From: Jannaschia formosa | GTDB lineage: Bacteria > Pseudomonadota > Alphaproteobacteria > Rhodobacterales > Rhodobacteraceae | Assembly (NCBI RefSeq): GCF_003340555.1 | Contig: NZ_QPLJ01000013.1 | Location: forward strand, 52,749-116,748 | Direction of reading: 5' to 3' | DNA length: 64,000 nucleotides | Part shown: in pieces, positions 53,140 through 61,928 of the stretch | Position numbering within the stretch: the first letter of the stretch is position 1 | Layout of the letters: each line of letters opens with the position of its first letter | Made by a program: the position numbers and the translations under genes | The notes under the pieces: generated by a model | Database searches by the model: none | What the model was told of the DNA's origin: nothing | What the model saw: the letters and a program-made list of their open reading frames with translations, nothing else

Positions 53140-54624
53140 ATGAGTCTCTGGGACAGCCTGATGGCGGGGCTGAGCCTCGTCGCGAATATCGAGGCCTTCG
53201 CCGCGCTGTTCGTCGGCATCGTGATCGGCGTCATCGGCGGCGCGATCCCGGGCCTGTCGGCGACGATGGCGGTGGCGCTGGCGCTGCCCTTCACCTTCGC
53301 GATGCAGCCGGTCACCGGCATCCTGCTGCTGCTGGGCGTCTACAAGGGCGGCATCTTCGGCGGCTCGATCCCCGCGATCCTGATCAAGACGCCGGGCACC
53401 CCCGCCTCCTCGGCCACCATCCTCGACGGCCATCCGATGGCGGAACGGGGCGAGGCGGGCCGGGCGCTGGGCATGGCGCTCTGGGCGAGTTGCACGGCGG
53501 ATCTCGTGTCGAACCTCGCGCTGATCCTCTTCGCGGGCTGGCTGGCCAGCTTCGCGCTGAACTTCGGGCCGCCGGAATTCTTCGCGCTGATCCTGTTCTC
53601 GCTGACGATCATCGCCGGCGTTTCGGGCGAAAGCCTGCTGCGCGGCGCGCTCTCGGCCTTGCTGGGCCTGCTGCTCGCCACGGTGGGGCTGGACCTCGTC
53701 TACGGGACCAACCGCTTCACCTTCGGCGACCCGAACCTGATGGGCGGGCTCAACTTCATCGCGGTGCTGATCGGTCTCTTCGCGATCCCCGAGGTGATCA
53801 TGATGGCCCGCAACCCGACCGCGCATCTTGGCCGGACCCGCGCGCTGGGCGGGGCGAAGGTGACATTCGCCGACTACCGCAAGTCGTTCAGATCCATCAT
53901 CCGGGGCTCGATGATCGGCGTGTTTCTCGGCTCCATCCCCGGAATCGGGGCCGCGCCCTCGGCCTTCCTGAGCTATTCCGAGGCGCGCCGCCGGTCTCCG
54001 AACAAGGCAAATTTCGGCAAGGGCGAGATCGAGGGCGTCGCCGCCGCCGAGGCGGGCAACAACGGCGTCGCCGGCGCGACGCTGATCCCGCTGCTGGCGC
54101 TGGGCGTGCCCGGCGACGTCATCACGGCGATCATCATCGGCGCCTTCATGATCCATGGGCTGCAGCCCGGCCCGATGATGTTCGTCCTGAACGTGGACAT
54201 CATCTACGGGCTGTTCATCGGGCTGATCGTGTCGTCTGTCTTCCTGTTCATCGTCGGCAGCGTCGCGATCCGGGGCTTCCGCTTCGTCGCGGACATCCCG
54301 AAACGCATCCTGATGCCGACGGTGCTGGTGCTCTGCGTCTATGGCGTGTTCGCGGTGAACAACAACGTCTTCGATGTGGGCGTCATGTTCGCCATGGGCT
54401 GGGTCGGCTACGTCATGCTGCGTGCTCGCATCCCGCCCGCGCCGTTCCTGATCGCCTTCATCCTGGGCCCGCTGCTGGAGGACAGCTTCCGCCAGTCGAT
54501 GCTGATGTCCGGGTCGGACCCGTCGATCCTGCTGCGCGGGCCGATCACCTGGTTCTTCTGGGCGCTGACCGTGCTGGTCGTGATCGCCATCGGACGGAGC
54601 GTGGTGCGGAAGGTGCCGGTCTGA
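53140..54624 (+). CDS. tctA: Tripartite tricarboxylate transporter large permease subunit (TctA family)
   Basis: 494 residues and about 12 membrane helices. The family signature GAIPGLSATMAVALALPFTF lies near residues 32-51. The internal repeat LGSIPGIGAAPSAFLSYSEA follows in the second half, with ALGVPGDVITAIIIGAFMIHG. It is the ion-coupled channel of the TTT system and works with TctC and TctB. The stop is followed after 10 nt by a 13-bp-stem hairpin, the end of the operon. Confidence 0.95.
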   Translation: MSLWDSLMAGLSLVANIEAFAALFVGIVIGVIGGAIPGLSATMAVALALPFTFAMQPVTGILLLLGVYKGGIFGGSIPAILIKTPGTPASSATILDGHPMAERGEAGRALGMALWASCTADLVSNLALILFAGWLASFALNFGPPEFFALILFSLTIIAGVSGESLLRGALSALLGLLLATVGLDLVYGTNRFTFGDPNLMGGLNFIAVLIGLFAIPEVIMMARNPTAHLGRTRALGGAKVTFADYRKSFRSIIRGSMIGVFLGSIPGIGAAPSAFLSYSEARRRSPNKANFGKGEIEGVAAAEAGNNGVAGATLIPLLALGVPGDVITAIIIGAFMIHGLQPGPMMFVLNVDIIYGLFIGLIVSSVFLFIVGSVAIRGFRFVADIPKRILMPTVLVLCVYGVFAVNNNVFDVGVMFAMGWVGYVMLRARIPPAPFLIAFILGPLLEDSFRQSMLMSGSDPSILLRGPITWFFWALTVLVVIAIGRSVVRKVPV

Positions 54625-54634
54625 CGGCAGCACC

Positions 54635-54670
54635 GCTCACCCGGCGGGTCGAGGACTCCGCCGGGTGAGC
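54635..54670 (+). terminator. Hairpin after tctA
   Basis: A perfect 13-bp stem GCTCACCCGGCGG / CCGCCGGGTGAGC around a 10-nt loop, without a T-tract. It probably ends the tctCBA transcript, perhaps with Rho. Confidence 0.6.
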
Positions 54671-55076
54671 CGAAGGTCTCCGGGACCGGCGCGACTGCTG
54701 CTTCCTTGAGGAGGCCGGATTGCGCTTGCGGAGCGTGGAGAGCTGTCGGTCCCGTCAGGTCACCCTTCGCCGCATCCGCCCGCGCTAAAAGCGACGGAGC
54801 TGGCCTGCGGAGGCCGCGCCCCGAGCCCGGGGCCATTGCGGGACGGTGTTATAAGACGAGATCGCCCGGAAAGGACGGCGACAGTGAGTTCGCAGTCGTC
54901 GGACGCGTTCCACCGCGCTCGGCAAGGGCGCACGAATTGCGCCCGGGGAAGAGGCCCCGAACGTTCTGCGTGAACCTGCCGATGAGGCTCGCCGTTCAGT
55001 CTGATCTTGAGGGGGTAGACCGGCTCTTTTGCACGGAACGCGTGAAGGCCGTGCTTCCCCCTTTTTCCCGCGGGGG
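54671..55076. other. Gene-free interval left of the IS remnant
   Basis: 406 bp with no credible gene on either strand. Base composition fluctuates and short frames lack codon bias. It probably contains decayed mobile-element or neighbour sequence; I see no intact inverted repeats. Confidence 0.5.
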
Positions 55077-55576
55077 TCAGCCGACGGGTAGCGTGAGGGA
55101 ATGCCGAGGGCGGTGAACCGGCGAAGGATGGCGATGCGGACTTGGATCTCTGCGGTCTGGCGATCGAAGGTGAGGCATCGAGCCGCCATCAGTCCGAGGC
55201 CGATGCCGAACGGCCATGATCTTCTGCCCGAGCAGCTTCATGCCGTTCATCATGGTTTCGGCGCGGCTTCTTCGGTGGTAGCCGGTCCACCTTCGCCAGA
55301 TGGTCCGGCCGAGACGCCTGATGGCACGTAGCGCCTCGTTCCGGCCCGCCGCCCCAGGGCGTCCTTCTTCCACGGCTTGGTGTTGCGCCGGGGCGCGATG
55401 ATCGCGCCCGCACCCCGGTTTGCGATGGCGCCGCGGCAGCCACGCTTGCCCGATGACGCCGCGTGCCAAGGCGTCGAGGGATCGAAACAGACGGTCAGCG
55501 ATCCACGCTCACGCAGCGATGCGTTGTAGGCAGACCAGTTCAGGGTGCGGTAGCGGGTGGGCGCAGGCTTGGACAT
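55077..55576 (-). pseudogene. Internally deleted, frameshifted IS5-family transposase remnant
   Basis: The normal start is present (ATG 55576: MSKPAPTRYRTLNWSAYNA, then FDPSTPW and GKRG), as in IS5-type transposases I remember. It runs straight into the C-terminal region GAIANRGAGAIIAPRRN-KPWKK, so roughly the middle half of the gene, including most of the DDE domain, is missing. After that the reading frame jumps twice: NEALRAIRRLGRTIWRRW-GYHRRSRAE continues in a second frame and FDRQTAEIQVRIAILRRFTALGIP in a third. It cannot be functional. It marks the junction between the tct locus and the glycosyltransferase/ABC cluster. Confidence 0.85.
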
Positions 55577-55647
55577 GACGTCCAGCCATGCTGCTCGACT
55601 CGCGATATGAATCCCGGGCACGCTTCGTGCAACAAGGTCGTATTGGA

Positions 55648-57732
55648 TCAAACCACCGCCCGTCGGCGCGTATACATGTTGCGTGCAAGCTGCGTCCGGC
55701 AAAGTTCGGCGATCACCGGAATCGTGCCGCGGCGCTCTGCGAAGCGCCGGGCGATCGAGACGTGCCGGGCGAGAGAAACCCAATGGAGCGCGTCTATCCT
55801 GCCCTCGCAGGGTAGGGCATTGCATTGGACGTAGCCCTCGAGAAAGGCCGCTGAGAGATCCCGATAGAGCGCCGGTTCGGCGGCATGCCTCAGCCCCAAC
55901 TCTGTCAGGTGCGCGAGGAAGTTGCCGATATCGACTGCCGCATCGCCCCGGGCGTGCAGGTCGAGGTCGACGAGCCAAAGCATCACGTCGTCGACGATGA
56001 CCTGGTCGAAGTAGAAGTCGCGGTGGAGCCCAACCTCCGGGGCGGGCGGGAGCGACGAGAGGCATTCGGCCGCGCAGTCTGCCAGATCGCCGTGCGGTCC
56101 GTCGGCTACGGCACGGCGCAGCACGGCCAGTTCATCGTCCAGCGTCCAGCGCCGGTCAGACTGGGGCGCGGTCGCGTGCAGCACGGCGAGGGCACGTCCG
56201 GTTCGACGCATGGCGTCCGCGGCCTTCGCGCCGCCGATCAGTGCCCCGAGCGGCGTTCCGGGCACCTCGGCCTGGAACCAGACGGGCGGAACGTCCCGCG
56301 TGCCCAGCACGGGCGGAACGGCCACGCCCTCGCGTCCATCGAGCCCCGCGGCGCGCATTCCCGCTTGCACGCGCGGCGCGGTCCGATCGGGCCCCTTGGC
56401 GCGCAGCTTTCCGAGCGTGGCCCCATTCGGGCCGTCATGGCGGATCAGCGCCCGGCGTCCCGGCTTGAGCCGCAACAGGACGGGATCGCCGGGGCCTGCC
56501 GGACGGCCGGGTGGACCGGCATTCCGCTTCAGGGCCCCCGCAAGGTTCGCCGTCACGCGGGCGGGAGGTGTGTCCAGCAGCGCCTCGACCCGGATCAGCA
56601 CCTCTTCCGCCTCGTGGTCCCAGTCGGGACGACGCGCCCGGAATCCTTCGGTCGTCAACGCCAGCAGGGCGACGGCGCGATGCGCGGCGATCTCGGCGTC
56701 CTCGGCCTGGCCGCCTGCGGCGCGATACCCCGCGACGAGCGCCTCGCCGCGTGCATCCGTGCCATCGGCGCCGCGCACCGCATCGCGGTCGAGCGCCGCA
56801 AGGGCGCTGCCCAGATCGCGTGCGGGGGGCCCGACCGCTACCCGGTCCCAGTCCACGAGGGCCGCCTCTCTCCCGTCGAGCACCACCTGGTCGACCGAGA
56901 AGTCGCCGTGGATCACGATCTCGCTCCTCATCTCGATCGCAGGCAGACGCGCGACGGCGACGGATGCGCGTTGCCGCAGGCCCGGCAGCAGAAGGCCGAT
57001 CGCATCGCCAAGCATCTGCGGATCGGCTGGGGCGCAGCGCGGTAGGCTGCGCGGCGAGACCCTATGGGCCCGGGCTAGGGCGCGCCCCGCGCAGACGAAG
57101 GCATCGAGCGGAGCGTCTGCCTCTAAAGTCGTGCCGGGCGTCCAGCCGACGACCACCGCGTGCCGGGCGGGGCAGGCGCTCAGCAGGCGCGCCCCGCCCG
57201 CGGCCTCGCAATGCACCGCGCCCGCGCGGGCGCGCTCAAAGGCGGCGGCGCCGTGATGGAACTTCACGACCGCGCGCGGCCCCTCCGGGCCATCGGCGCG
57301 CAGAACCACGCGTCGTCCGGGCTTGAAGCGCAGCAGGCGCATGTCGCAGGCGGAAAGTCCCAGCTCGGCCAGGAGTCCGGATCGGGCGCCCGGCCAAGCC
57401 AGAGCCCGCGCGCCCTCGGGGCGGATCAGGGGCAGCGGCAGCAGAACCGAGCACTCACCGTCCAGGAAGACGGCGCGCTTCGCCCATTCGGAGCGCAGGC
57501 GCAGTTCTGCATAGCGCTCGGCGCGATAGGTCGCGGCGACCCAGACAGCCGGGCTTCCATCTTCCGGCACGAGGCCCGCGACGCAACTCGTGGAGGGCTT
57601 GTAGAGCAGATAGGACATCCGCATCCGCCCCAACCCTGCGCGCCCCGCCAGCGCGGGCGCGTCAAGCACCCCTGACAGGCCGGGAAGCGCCGGGTCGCGC
57701 GCTGCGAGGGCCTCGTCAGCAGGCGAGAGCAT
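55648..57732 (-). CDS. Protein with two phosphotransferase (APH-like kinase) halves
   Basis: 694 residues from ATG 57732, overlapping the ABC gene by 17 nt. Two halves repeat the same elements. LLRFKPGRRVVLRADGPEG (134-152) and LLRLKPGRRALIRHDGPNG (419-437) precede a lysine like that of the kinase N-lobe. HGDFSVDQVVLDG (275-287) with VDWD, and HRDFYFDQVIVDD (570-582) with VDLD, match the HxDxxxxN...D catalytic and metal motifs of aminoglycoside-phosphotransferase-like kinases, but with Gln instead of Asn in both. It is probably a small-molecule or glycan kinase; antibiotic resistance is unlikely from context. Last gene of the five-gene cluster. Confidence 0.8.
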   Translation of the reverse strand: MLSPADEALAARDPALPGLSGVLDAPALAGRAGLGRMRMSYLLYKPSTSCVAGLVPEDGSPAVWVAATYRAERYAELRLRSEWAKRAVFLDGECSVLLPLPLIRPEGARALAWPGARSGLLAELGLSACDMRLLRFKPGRRVVLRADGPEGPRAVVKFHHGAAAFERARAGAVHCEAAGGARLLSACPARHAVVVGWTPGTTLEADAPLDAFVCAGRALARAHRVSPRSLPRCAPADPQMLGDAIGLLLPGLRQRASVAVARLPAIEMRSEIVIHGDFSVDQVVLDGREAALVDWDRVAVGPPARDLGSALAALDRDAVRGADGTDARGEALVAGYRAAGGQAEDAEIAAHRAVALLALTTEGFRARRPDWDHEAEEVLIRVEALLDTPPARVTANLAGALKRNAGPPGRPAGPGDPVLLRLKPGRRALIRHDGPNGATLGKLRAKGPDRTAPRVQAGMRAAGLDGREGVAVPPVLGTRDVPPVWFQAEVPGTPLGALIGGAKAADAMRRTGRALAVLHATAPQSDRRWTLDDELAVLRRAVADGPHGDLADCAAECLSSLPPAPEVGLHRDFYFDQVIVDDVMLWLVDLDLHARGDAAVDIGNFLAHLTELGLRHAAEPALYRDLSAAFLEGYVQCNALPCEGRIDALHWVSLARHVSIARRFAERRGTIPVIAELCRTQLARNMYTRRRAVV

Positions 57733-59533
57733 GGGGCCGTTCGCCGCGCTGGCGGGCATGGGCGGCGGCGAACCAGCCGCCCGCCTGGAGGAGACGCGCG
57801 GGCCGCCCCGCCTCGACGATCCTGCCGCCGTCAAGCACCACGACCCGGTCGCAGGCCGCCGCGAGAGCGAGGTCATGGGTTATGAGAAGCGTTGTCCTCC
57901 CTTCCGAAACTGCGCCAATGGCCTCTGCGACCATAGCCGCGGACTTCTCGTCGAGGCCGGTCGTCGGCTCGTCGAGCACGAGGATGGGCGCTCGGCGCAG
58001 CAGCGCGCGCGCGAGGCTCAGGCGCTGGCGCTGTCCAGCCGAGAGCGAGCCGCCGCGCTCGGCCACCTCGGCGTCGTAGCCGCCAGGCATCGCGGCGATG
58101 AAGTCGTGCGCCGCCGCAGCACGGGCGGCAGCCCTGATCTCCGCGTCCGAGACCTCATGCGCGAGGCCCAGCGTCAGGTTCTCGCGCACCGTTCCCGAGA
58201 CGATGAGGGGCTCCTGCGGGACGAGCGAGACCTGCGCGCGCAGCGATGCGAGCGTCATGTGGCGCAGGTCGATGCCGTCGGCCGTCACTCGACCCGCGCC
58301 TGGATCATAAAGGCGCAGGACGAGACCTGCGAGCGTCGACTTACCCCCACCGGACGGGCCGACGAGAGCGACCCGCTTGCCCGCCGCCAGACGCAGATCC
58401 AGCCGGTGCAGCACCGGCGCGCCGCCTGGATGAGCGAAAGAGACCCCCTCGAAGGCCAGCGAACCCGTCAGCGCGGGAGCGGGCGGGAGCCAGGGCCGGT
58501 CGCGTACGGCGTCCTCCTCGTCGAGGAGCGCGACGACCCGCTCGCCGGCTGCGAGCGCCTTGGCGAGGCGCGCTGCGTATTTCGCGTAGGCACGCACCGG
58601 GCGGAAGGTGTGCTTGAGATAGGTGACGAAGATCAGCAGATCGCCCGGCGTGATGCGGCCCGCCAGGACCTGCCTCGTACCGAAGAACAGGATCGCAGCA
58701 AGGCCGAGCCCCGCCAGCACGTCGACCGAGCGCTCTAGGCTTGCGGCCAATCGGGCCCCGCGGATGCCTGCCTTCATGTCGCCGTCGTTGGCGCCTCCGA
58801 AAGCCTGGGCCGCGCGCGCCTCCAGTCCGAGGGCCTGAATCGACCGGATTCCCGCCAGGGTCTCGGTCGAGGTCGAGGCGAGGTGCCCCTGACGCTTGCG
58901 CTGCGTCCGGCTTACCTCGCGGATGCGGCCCGTCATCAGGCGCGAGACCAGCACCAGGACCGGCAGCGGCGCCAGCGCCACGAGCGCGAGCCGCCAGTCC
59001 AGCCAGACCATCACGCCGACCATCCCCGCGAATATCAGGACGTTCGCCGCCAGGGGCATGGCCGCGGTCACCATCACCTCCTTCAGCATGCCGACATCGC
59101 CCACGAGCCGCATCGTCAGGTCGCCTGCCCGGGACCGGGTGTGGAAGCCGAGCGACAGCGACTGGAGATGGCGGAAGAGGTCCGCGCGCACCCGCGTCAG
59201 CACGCGGTTGCCCACAAGGGCAAAGCCCATCGTTGCAAGGAACTCGAACATCGCCCGCAGCATCACCGCTGCCAGCAGCCCGACCGCGCACAGCGTCAGC
59301 ACTGTCATCGGCTCCCATCCCGCGAGCGCGGGATCGCCAGAGGCCGACGGGACGACCGTGTCGATGACGAACTTCAGCGCCCATGGCTCGGCCAGCTTGG
59401 CCAGCGTCGAGAGGATAAGCGCCAGCACTGCCCCCGTGAGCACCAGCCGGTGGCCGCGCAGATAGGGGGCCAGCCGGCGCAGGACGCGGCCTAGACCCGG
59501 CAGGGTCTCGGACAGGTGGTCGGGCCGGCTCAT
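57716..59533 (-). CDS. ABC transporter, fused membrane and ATPase domains (MsbA/exporter type)
   Basis: 605 residues, a half-transporter that should dimerise. Six membrane helices occupy residues ~30-320. The ATPase part has Walker A LVGPSGGGKSTLAG, Q-loop VSLVPQEPLIVSGTVREN, signature LSAGQRQRLSLARALL, Walker B ILVLDEPTTGLDEKSA and the H-loop ITHDLALAAA. Such type-IV exporters flip lipids, lipid-linked sugars or peptides. Its place between glycosyltransferases and a kinase suggests export of a glycosylated lipid or small molecule. It lies 4 nt into the following GT4 gene end (59530-59533). Confidence 0.93.
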   Translation of the reverse strand: MSRPDHLSETLPGLGRVLRRLAPYLRGHRLVLTGAVLALILSTLAKLAEPWALKFVIDTVVPSASGDPALAGWEPMTVLTLCAVGLLAAVMLRAMFEFLATMGFALVGNRVLTRVRADLFRHLQSLSLGFHTRSRAGDLTMRLVGDVGMLKEVMVTAAMPLAANVLIFAGMVGVMVWLDWRLALVALAPLPVLVLVSRLMTGRIREVSRTQRKRQGHLASTSTETLAGIRSIQALGLEARAAQAFGGANDGDMKAGIRGARLAASLERSVDVLAGLGLAAILFFGTRQVLAGRITPGDLLIFVTYLKHTFRPVRAYAKYAARLAKALAAGERVVALLDEEDAVRDRPWLPPAPALTGSLAFEGVSFAHPGGAPVLHRLDLRLAAGKRVALVGPSGGGKSTLAGLVLRLYDPGAGRVTADGIDLRHMTLASLRAQVSLVPQEPLIVSGTVRENLTLGLAHEVSDAEIRAAARAAAAHDFIAAMPGGYDAEVAERGGSLSAGQRQRLSLARALLRRAPILVLDEPTTGLDEKSAAMVAEAIGAVSEGRTTLLITHDLALAAACDRVVVLDGGRIVEAGRPARLLQAGGWFAAAHARQRGERPHALAC

Positions 59534-60678
59534 GCGGCGGAGCGTGCGGGCGCGACACGTGCGAGCACGCGAGCGGCCACCCCGTCCCAGGTGTGATGCC
59601 GCAGGACGTGGTCGCGCCCAGCCGCGCCGAGAGCGCGGCCGCGGTCGGGCGCATCCGCCAGCCGGCGCAGCGCACCGGCCAGCGCATCCGGGTCGCCGGG
59701 CGGGACGATCAGGCCCGTGCGATCGTGGGCGACGATGTCAGGCAGGTGCCCCACGCGCGTGGTGACGACCGGCAGGCCCGCAGCCATGTATTCGTAGATC
59801 TTTAGTGGCGAGAAGTAGAACGCGTCCGACGCGCCGTAGGGCGCGCATCCGACATCCATTTGGGCTAGCGCGGCAGGCACCTCGCGGGCGGCCAGCATCC
59901 CGGTCAGTGTCGCAGCCTCCGCGCAGCACAGTTCGGCCAGCAGGGCCTCGACGGCCGGGCGCTCCGGCCCGTCCCCCACGATCAGCAGCCGCGCCTCGGG
60001 GCGGACCGCACGCAACCGTGCGAAGGCGGCGACGAGCAGGGACAGTCCGTGCCAGGGCTTGAGCGAGCCGAGGAAGCCCACGGTAAAAGGTCGGGCGGCC
60101 AGGGGCGCGGGTGCGGGGAAGCGAGCGGGATCGACTGCGTTCGGCACGACCATCGCCGCGCATGCACCCATTGCGCGGGCATGGGCGGCGACTGGCTCCG
60201 AGACGGCCGAGACGAGCCGGGCGGCCCGCATCGCTCGGGCGACGGAGGCCCCGGCCTCCTCCCGCAGGACCAGGGTTCGGTGCGCAGCCTGCTCGTCGAG
60301 GAGCGGCGCATTGATCTCGAGCACCGAGGGCACCCCCCGCGCCTCTGCCCATTCCATGGCGGCGTGGGCATAGAGCGCATGGCGCTCGTAGACGAGATCG
60401 GGGGCGAGCGCGGCGAGCGCGTCCTCAACGTCGGCGTTCGCTGCCAGGAGGCGGCGCGCGCGATCCTCGGGAGTGCCCTTCGGTGCAGCGGGTAACGCGA
60501 CGGCATCGACGTGGACGAGGTCGGGCGGCGGCGTCCCCTCGAGCCGCGGCGACAGGACGGTGATCCGCAGCCCGCGGCGGGCGAGTGCGCGCAGCATCTC
60601 CTGGACGTGAACGGACGCGCCCTTGGTGCCCCAGACGGGGATGCCTGGGTCGGTCGAGACGTATGCCAGGTGCATCAA
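59530..60678 (-). CDS. GT4-family glycosyltransferase (cluster gene 3)
   Basis: 382 residues with a GT-B fold. The N-terminal HLAYVSTDPGIPVWGTKGASVHVQEM has the nucleotide-fold glycine loop. The C-terminal Rossmann half shows VGFLGSLKPWHGLSLLVAAF, LLIVGDGPERPAVEALL, and the GT4 acidic pair in FSPLKIYEYMAAGLPVVTT. It transfers a sugar from an activated donor, retaining configuration. Both ends overlap neighbours by a few bases (ATGATG with gene 2, ATGA with the ABC gene), so it is co-translated. Donor and acceptor are unknown. Confidence 0.9.
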   Translation of the reverse strand: MMHLAYVSTDPGIPVWGTKGASVHVQEMLRALARRGLRITVLSPRLEGTPPPDLVHVDAVALPAAPKGTPEDRARRLLAANADVEDALAALAPDLVYERHALYAHAAMEWAEARGVPSVLEINAPLLDEQAAHRTLVLREEAGASVARAMRAARLVSAVSEPVAAHARAMGACAAMVVPNAVDPARFPAPAPLAARPFTVGFLGSLKPWHGLSLLVAAFARLRAVRPEARLLIVGDGPERPAVEALLAELCCAEAATLTGMLAAREVPAALAQMDVGCAPYGASDAFYFSPLKIYEYMAAGLPVVTTRVGHLPDIVAHDRTGLIVPPGDPDALAGALRRLADAPDRGRALGAAGRDHVLRHHTWDGVAARVLARVAPARSAA

Positions 60679-61928
60679 GCGGCCTCCTGCCGGCCCGCCC
60701 GGCGCTGGATCGCTTCCGCCCAGTGCCCGCGCAGCGCGGAGGCGGCGGCGGCCACGTCGAACTGCGCCTCGATCAGCGCCCGGGCACGGACGGAAAGGTC
60801 GCGGCGCTGCGTGACGTCAGCGACCAGCCGCGTCAGCGCGGCGGCCAGCGCCTCCGGATCGGCCTCGGGCACCAGAAGGCCCGTCTCGCCGTCGCGCACC
60901 AGTTCCGGAATGCCGACCACATCTGTCGAGACGACCGGCAGGCCGATCGCCATCGCCTCCAGCAGGACCGTGGGCAACCCGTCGCGGTTGCCGTCGGAGC
61001 CCACAATGCAGGGGCAGGCCATCACGGCCGCCCTGCGCATCAGCGCGATCACCTCGTCCTGTGGACGCGGACCCTCCAGGCGCACCTGCCCAGACAGGCC
61101 GCTGTCGGCGATCTGACGGGCGAGGTCGCCCTGCTCTTCGCCGTGGCCGACGATACGGCAGACGGGCGCGTGGCCGGCCTCGGCCATCAGGCGTAGTGCC
61201 TCGATCAGGATGTGGAAGCCCTTCTTCTCGACCAGGCGGCCGACAGCCAGGATCTCGCGCGCTTGCGGATCGGGTGCGGCATGGGCGAAGCGCGCGAGAT
61301 CGAGCCCGTTGTAGACGCGCGCAAGTCGCGGGTCCGGGCCGAACGTCTCGCGCAGGTGGGCGAGGTTGTAATCCGAGACCGTCACGCAGACATCCGCGTC
61401 GCGCAGCTTGAGGTCGAGCTGCTGGGGCGCGTCGTAGTCGTGGTAGATGTCCTTGGCATGCGCGGTGAAGCTGTAGCCGATGCCGGCCATGGCGGCGGCG
61501 AGCCGCGCCACCGAGGTCGCCACCGTCCCGAAATGGGCATGCAGATGCACGAGGCCTCTGCGGCGTACCATCACCGCAAGTTCCAGCGCCTGCGCCACGT
61601 CGCGCCCGTCGGCGATGCCGTCGATCCGCTCCAGCACGGCCCAGGCCCCGGGCAGCTCGCGGCGGGCGGCGTCGAGGCGCTGCCATAGACCCTCGCAGCC
61701 AGAGAAGCGATCCTTGAGGCGCATCACGGGTGCCCGGACACGGCCGAGCATGTCCTGGAAATGCGTCTCCTCGACGTCGCGCAGGGCGAAGATTTCCAGC
61801 TTCTGGCCCGCGGCCTCGTGGGCCAGGATCTCCGAGACGACGAAGGTCTCGGAGAAGCGGGGATACCGCTTGAGCACGTAGCCGACGGGACCGACTGGTG
61901 AGAAAAGGGGCGGCATGTTCGTTTCCAT
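60675..61928 (-). CDS. GT4-family glycosyltransferase, WcaL-like (cluster gene 2)
   Basis: 417 residues from ATG 61928, chosen because it forms TGATG with the stop of the upstream gene; a start 36 nt further out is possible. The N-terminal YVLKRYPRFSETFVVSEIL and HLHAHFGTVATSVARLAA, with SFTAHAKDIY, are typical of colanic-acid WcaL/EpsD-like GT4 enzymes. The donor-site EEL-type pair lies in GNRDGLPTVLLEAMAIGLPVVST. It is likely to act on a polysaccharide or glycolipid precursor shared with the neighbouring GT4. Confidence 0.9.
   Translation of the reverse strand: METNMPPLFSPVGPVGYVLKRYPRFSETFVVSEILAHEAAGQKLEIFALRDVEETHFQDMLGRVRAPVMRLKDRFSGCEGLWQRLDAARRELPGAWAVLERIDGIADGRDVAQALELAVMVRRRGLVHLHAHFGTVATSVARLAAAMAGIGYSFTAHAKDIYHDYDAPQQLDLKLRDADVCVTVSDYNLAHLRETFGPDPRLARVYNGLDLARFAHAAPDPQAREILAVGRLVEKKGFHILIEALRLMAEAGHAPVCRIVGHGEEQGDLARQIADSGLSGQVRLEGPRPQDEVIALMRRAAVMACPCIVGSDGNRDGLPTVLLEAMAIGLPVVSTDVVGIPELVRDGETGLLVPEADPEALAAALTRLVADVTQRRDLSVRARALIEAQFDVAAAASALRGHWAEAIQRRAGRQEAA

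Noticed and set aside
55648-57732. Antibiotic-resistance kinase
   Set aside because: APH-like motifs are present, but the double-domain layout, the Gln substitution and the glycosyltransferase context do not match known resistance enzymes.
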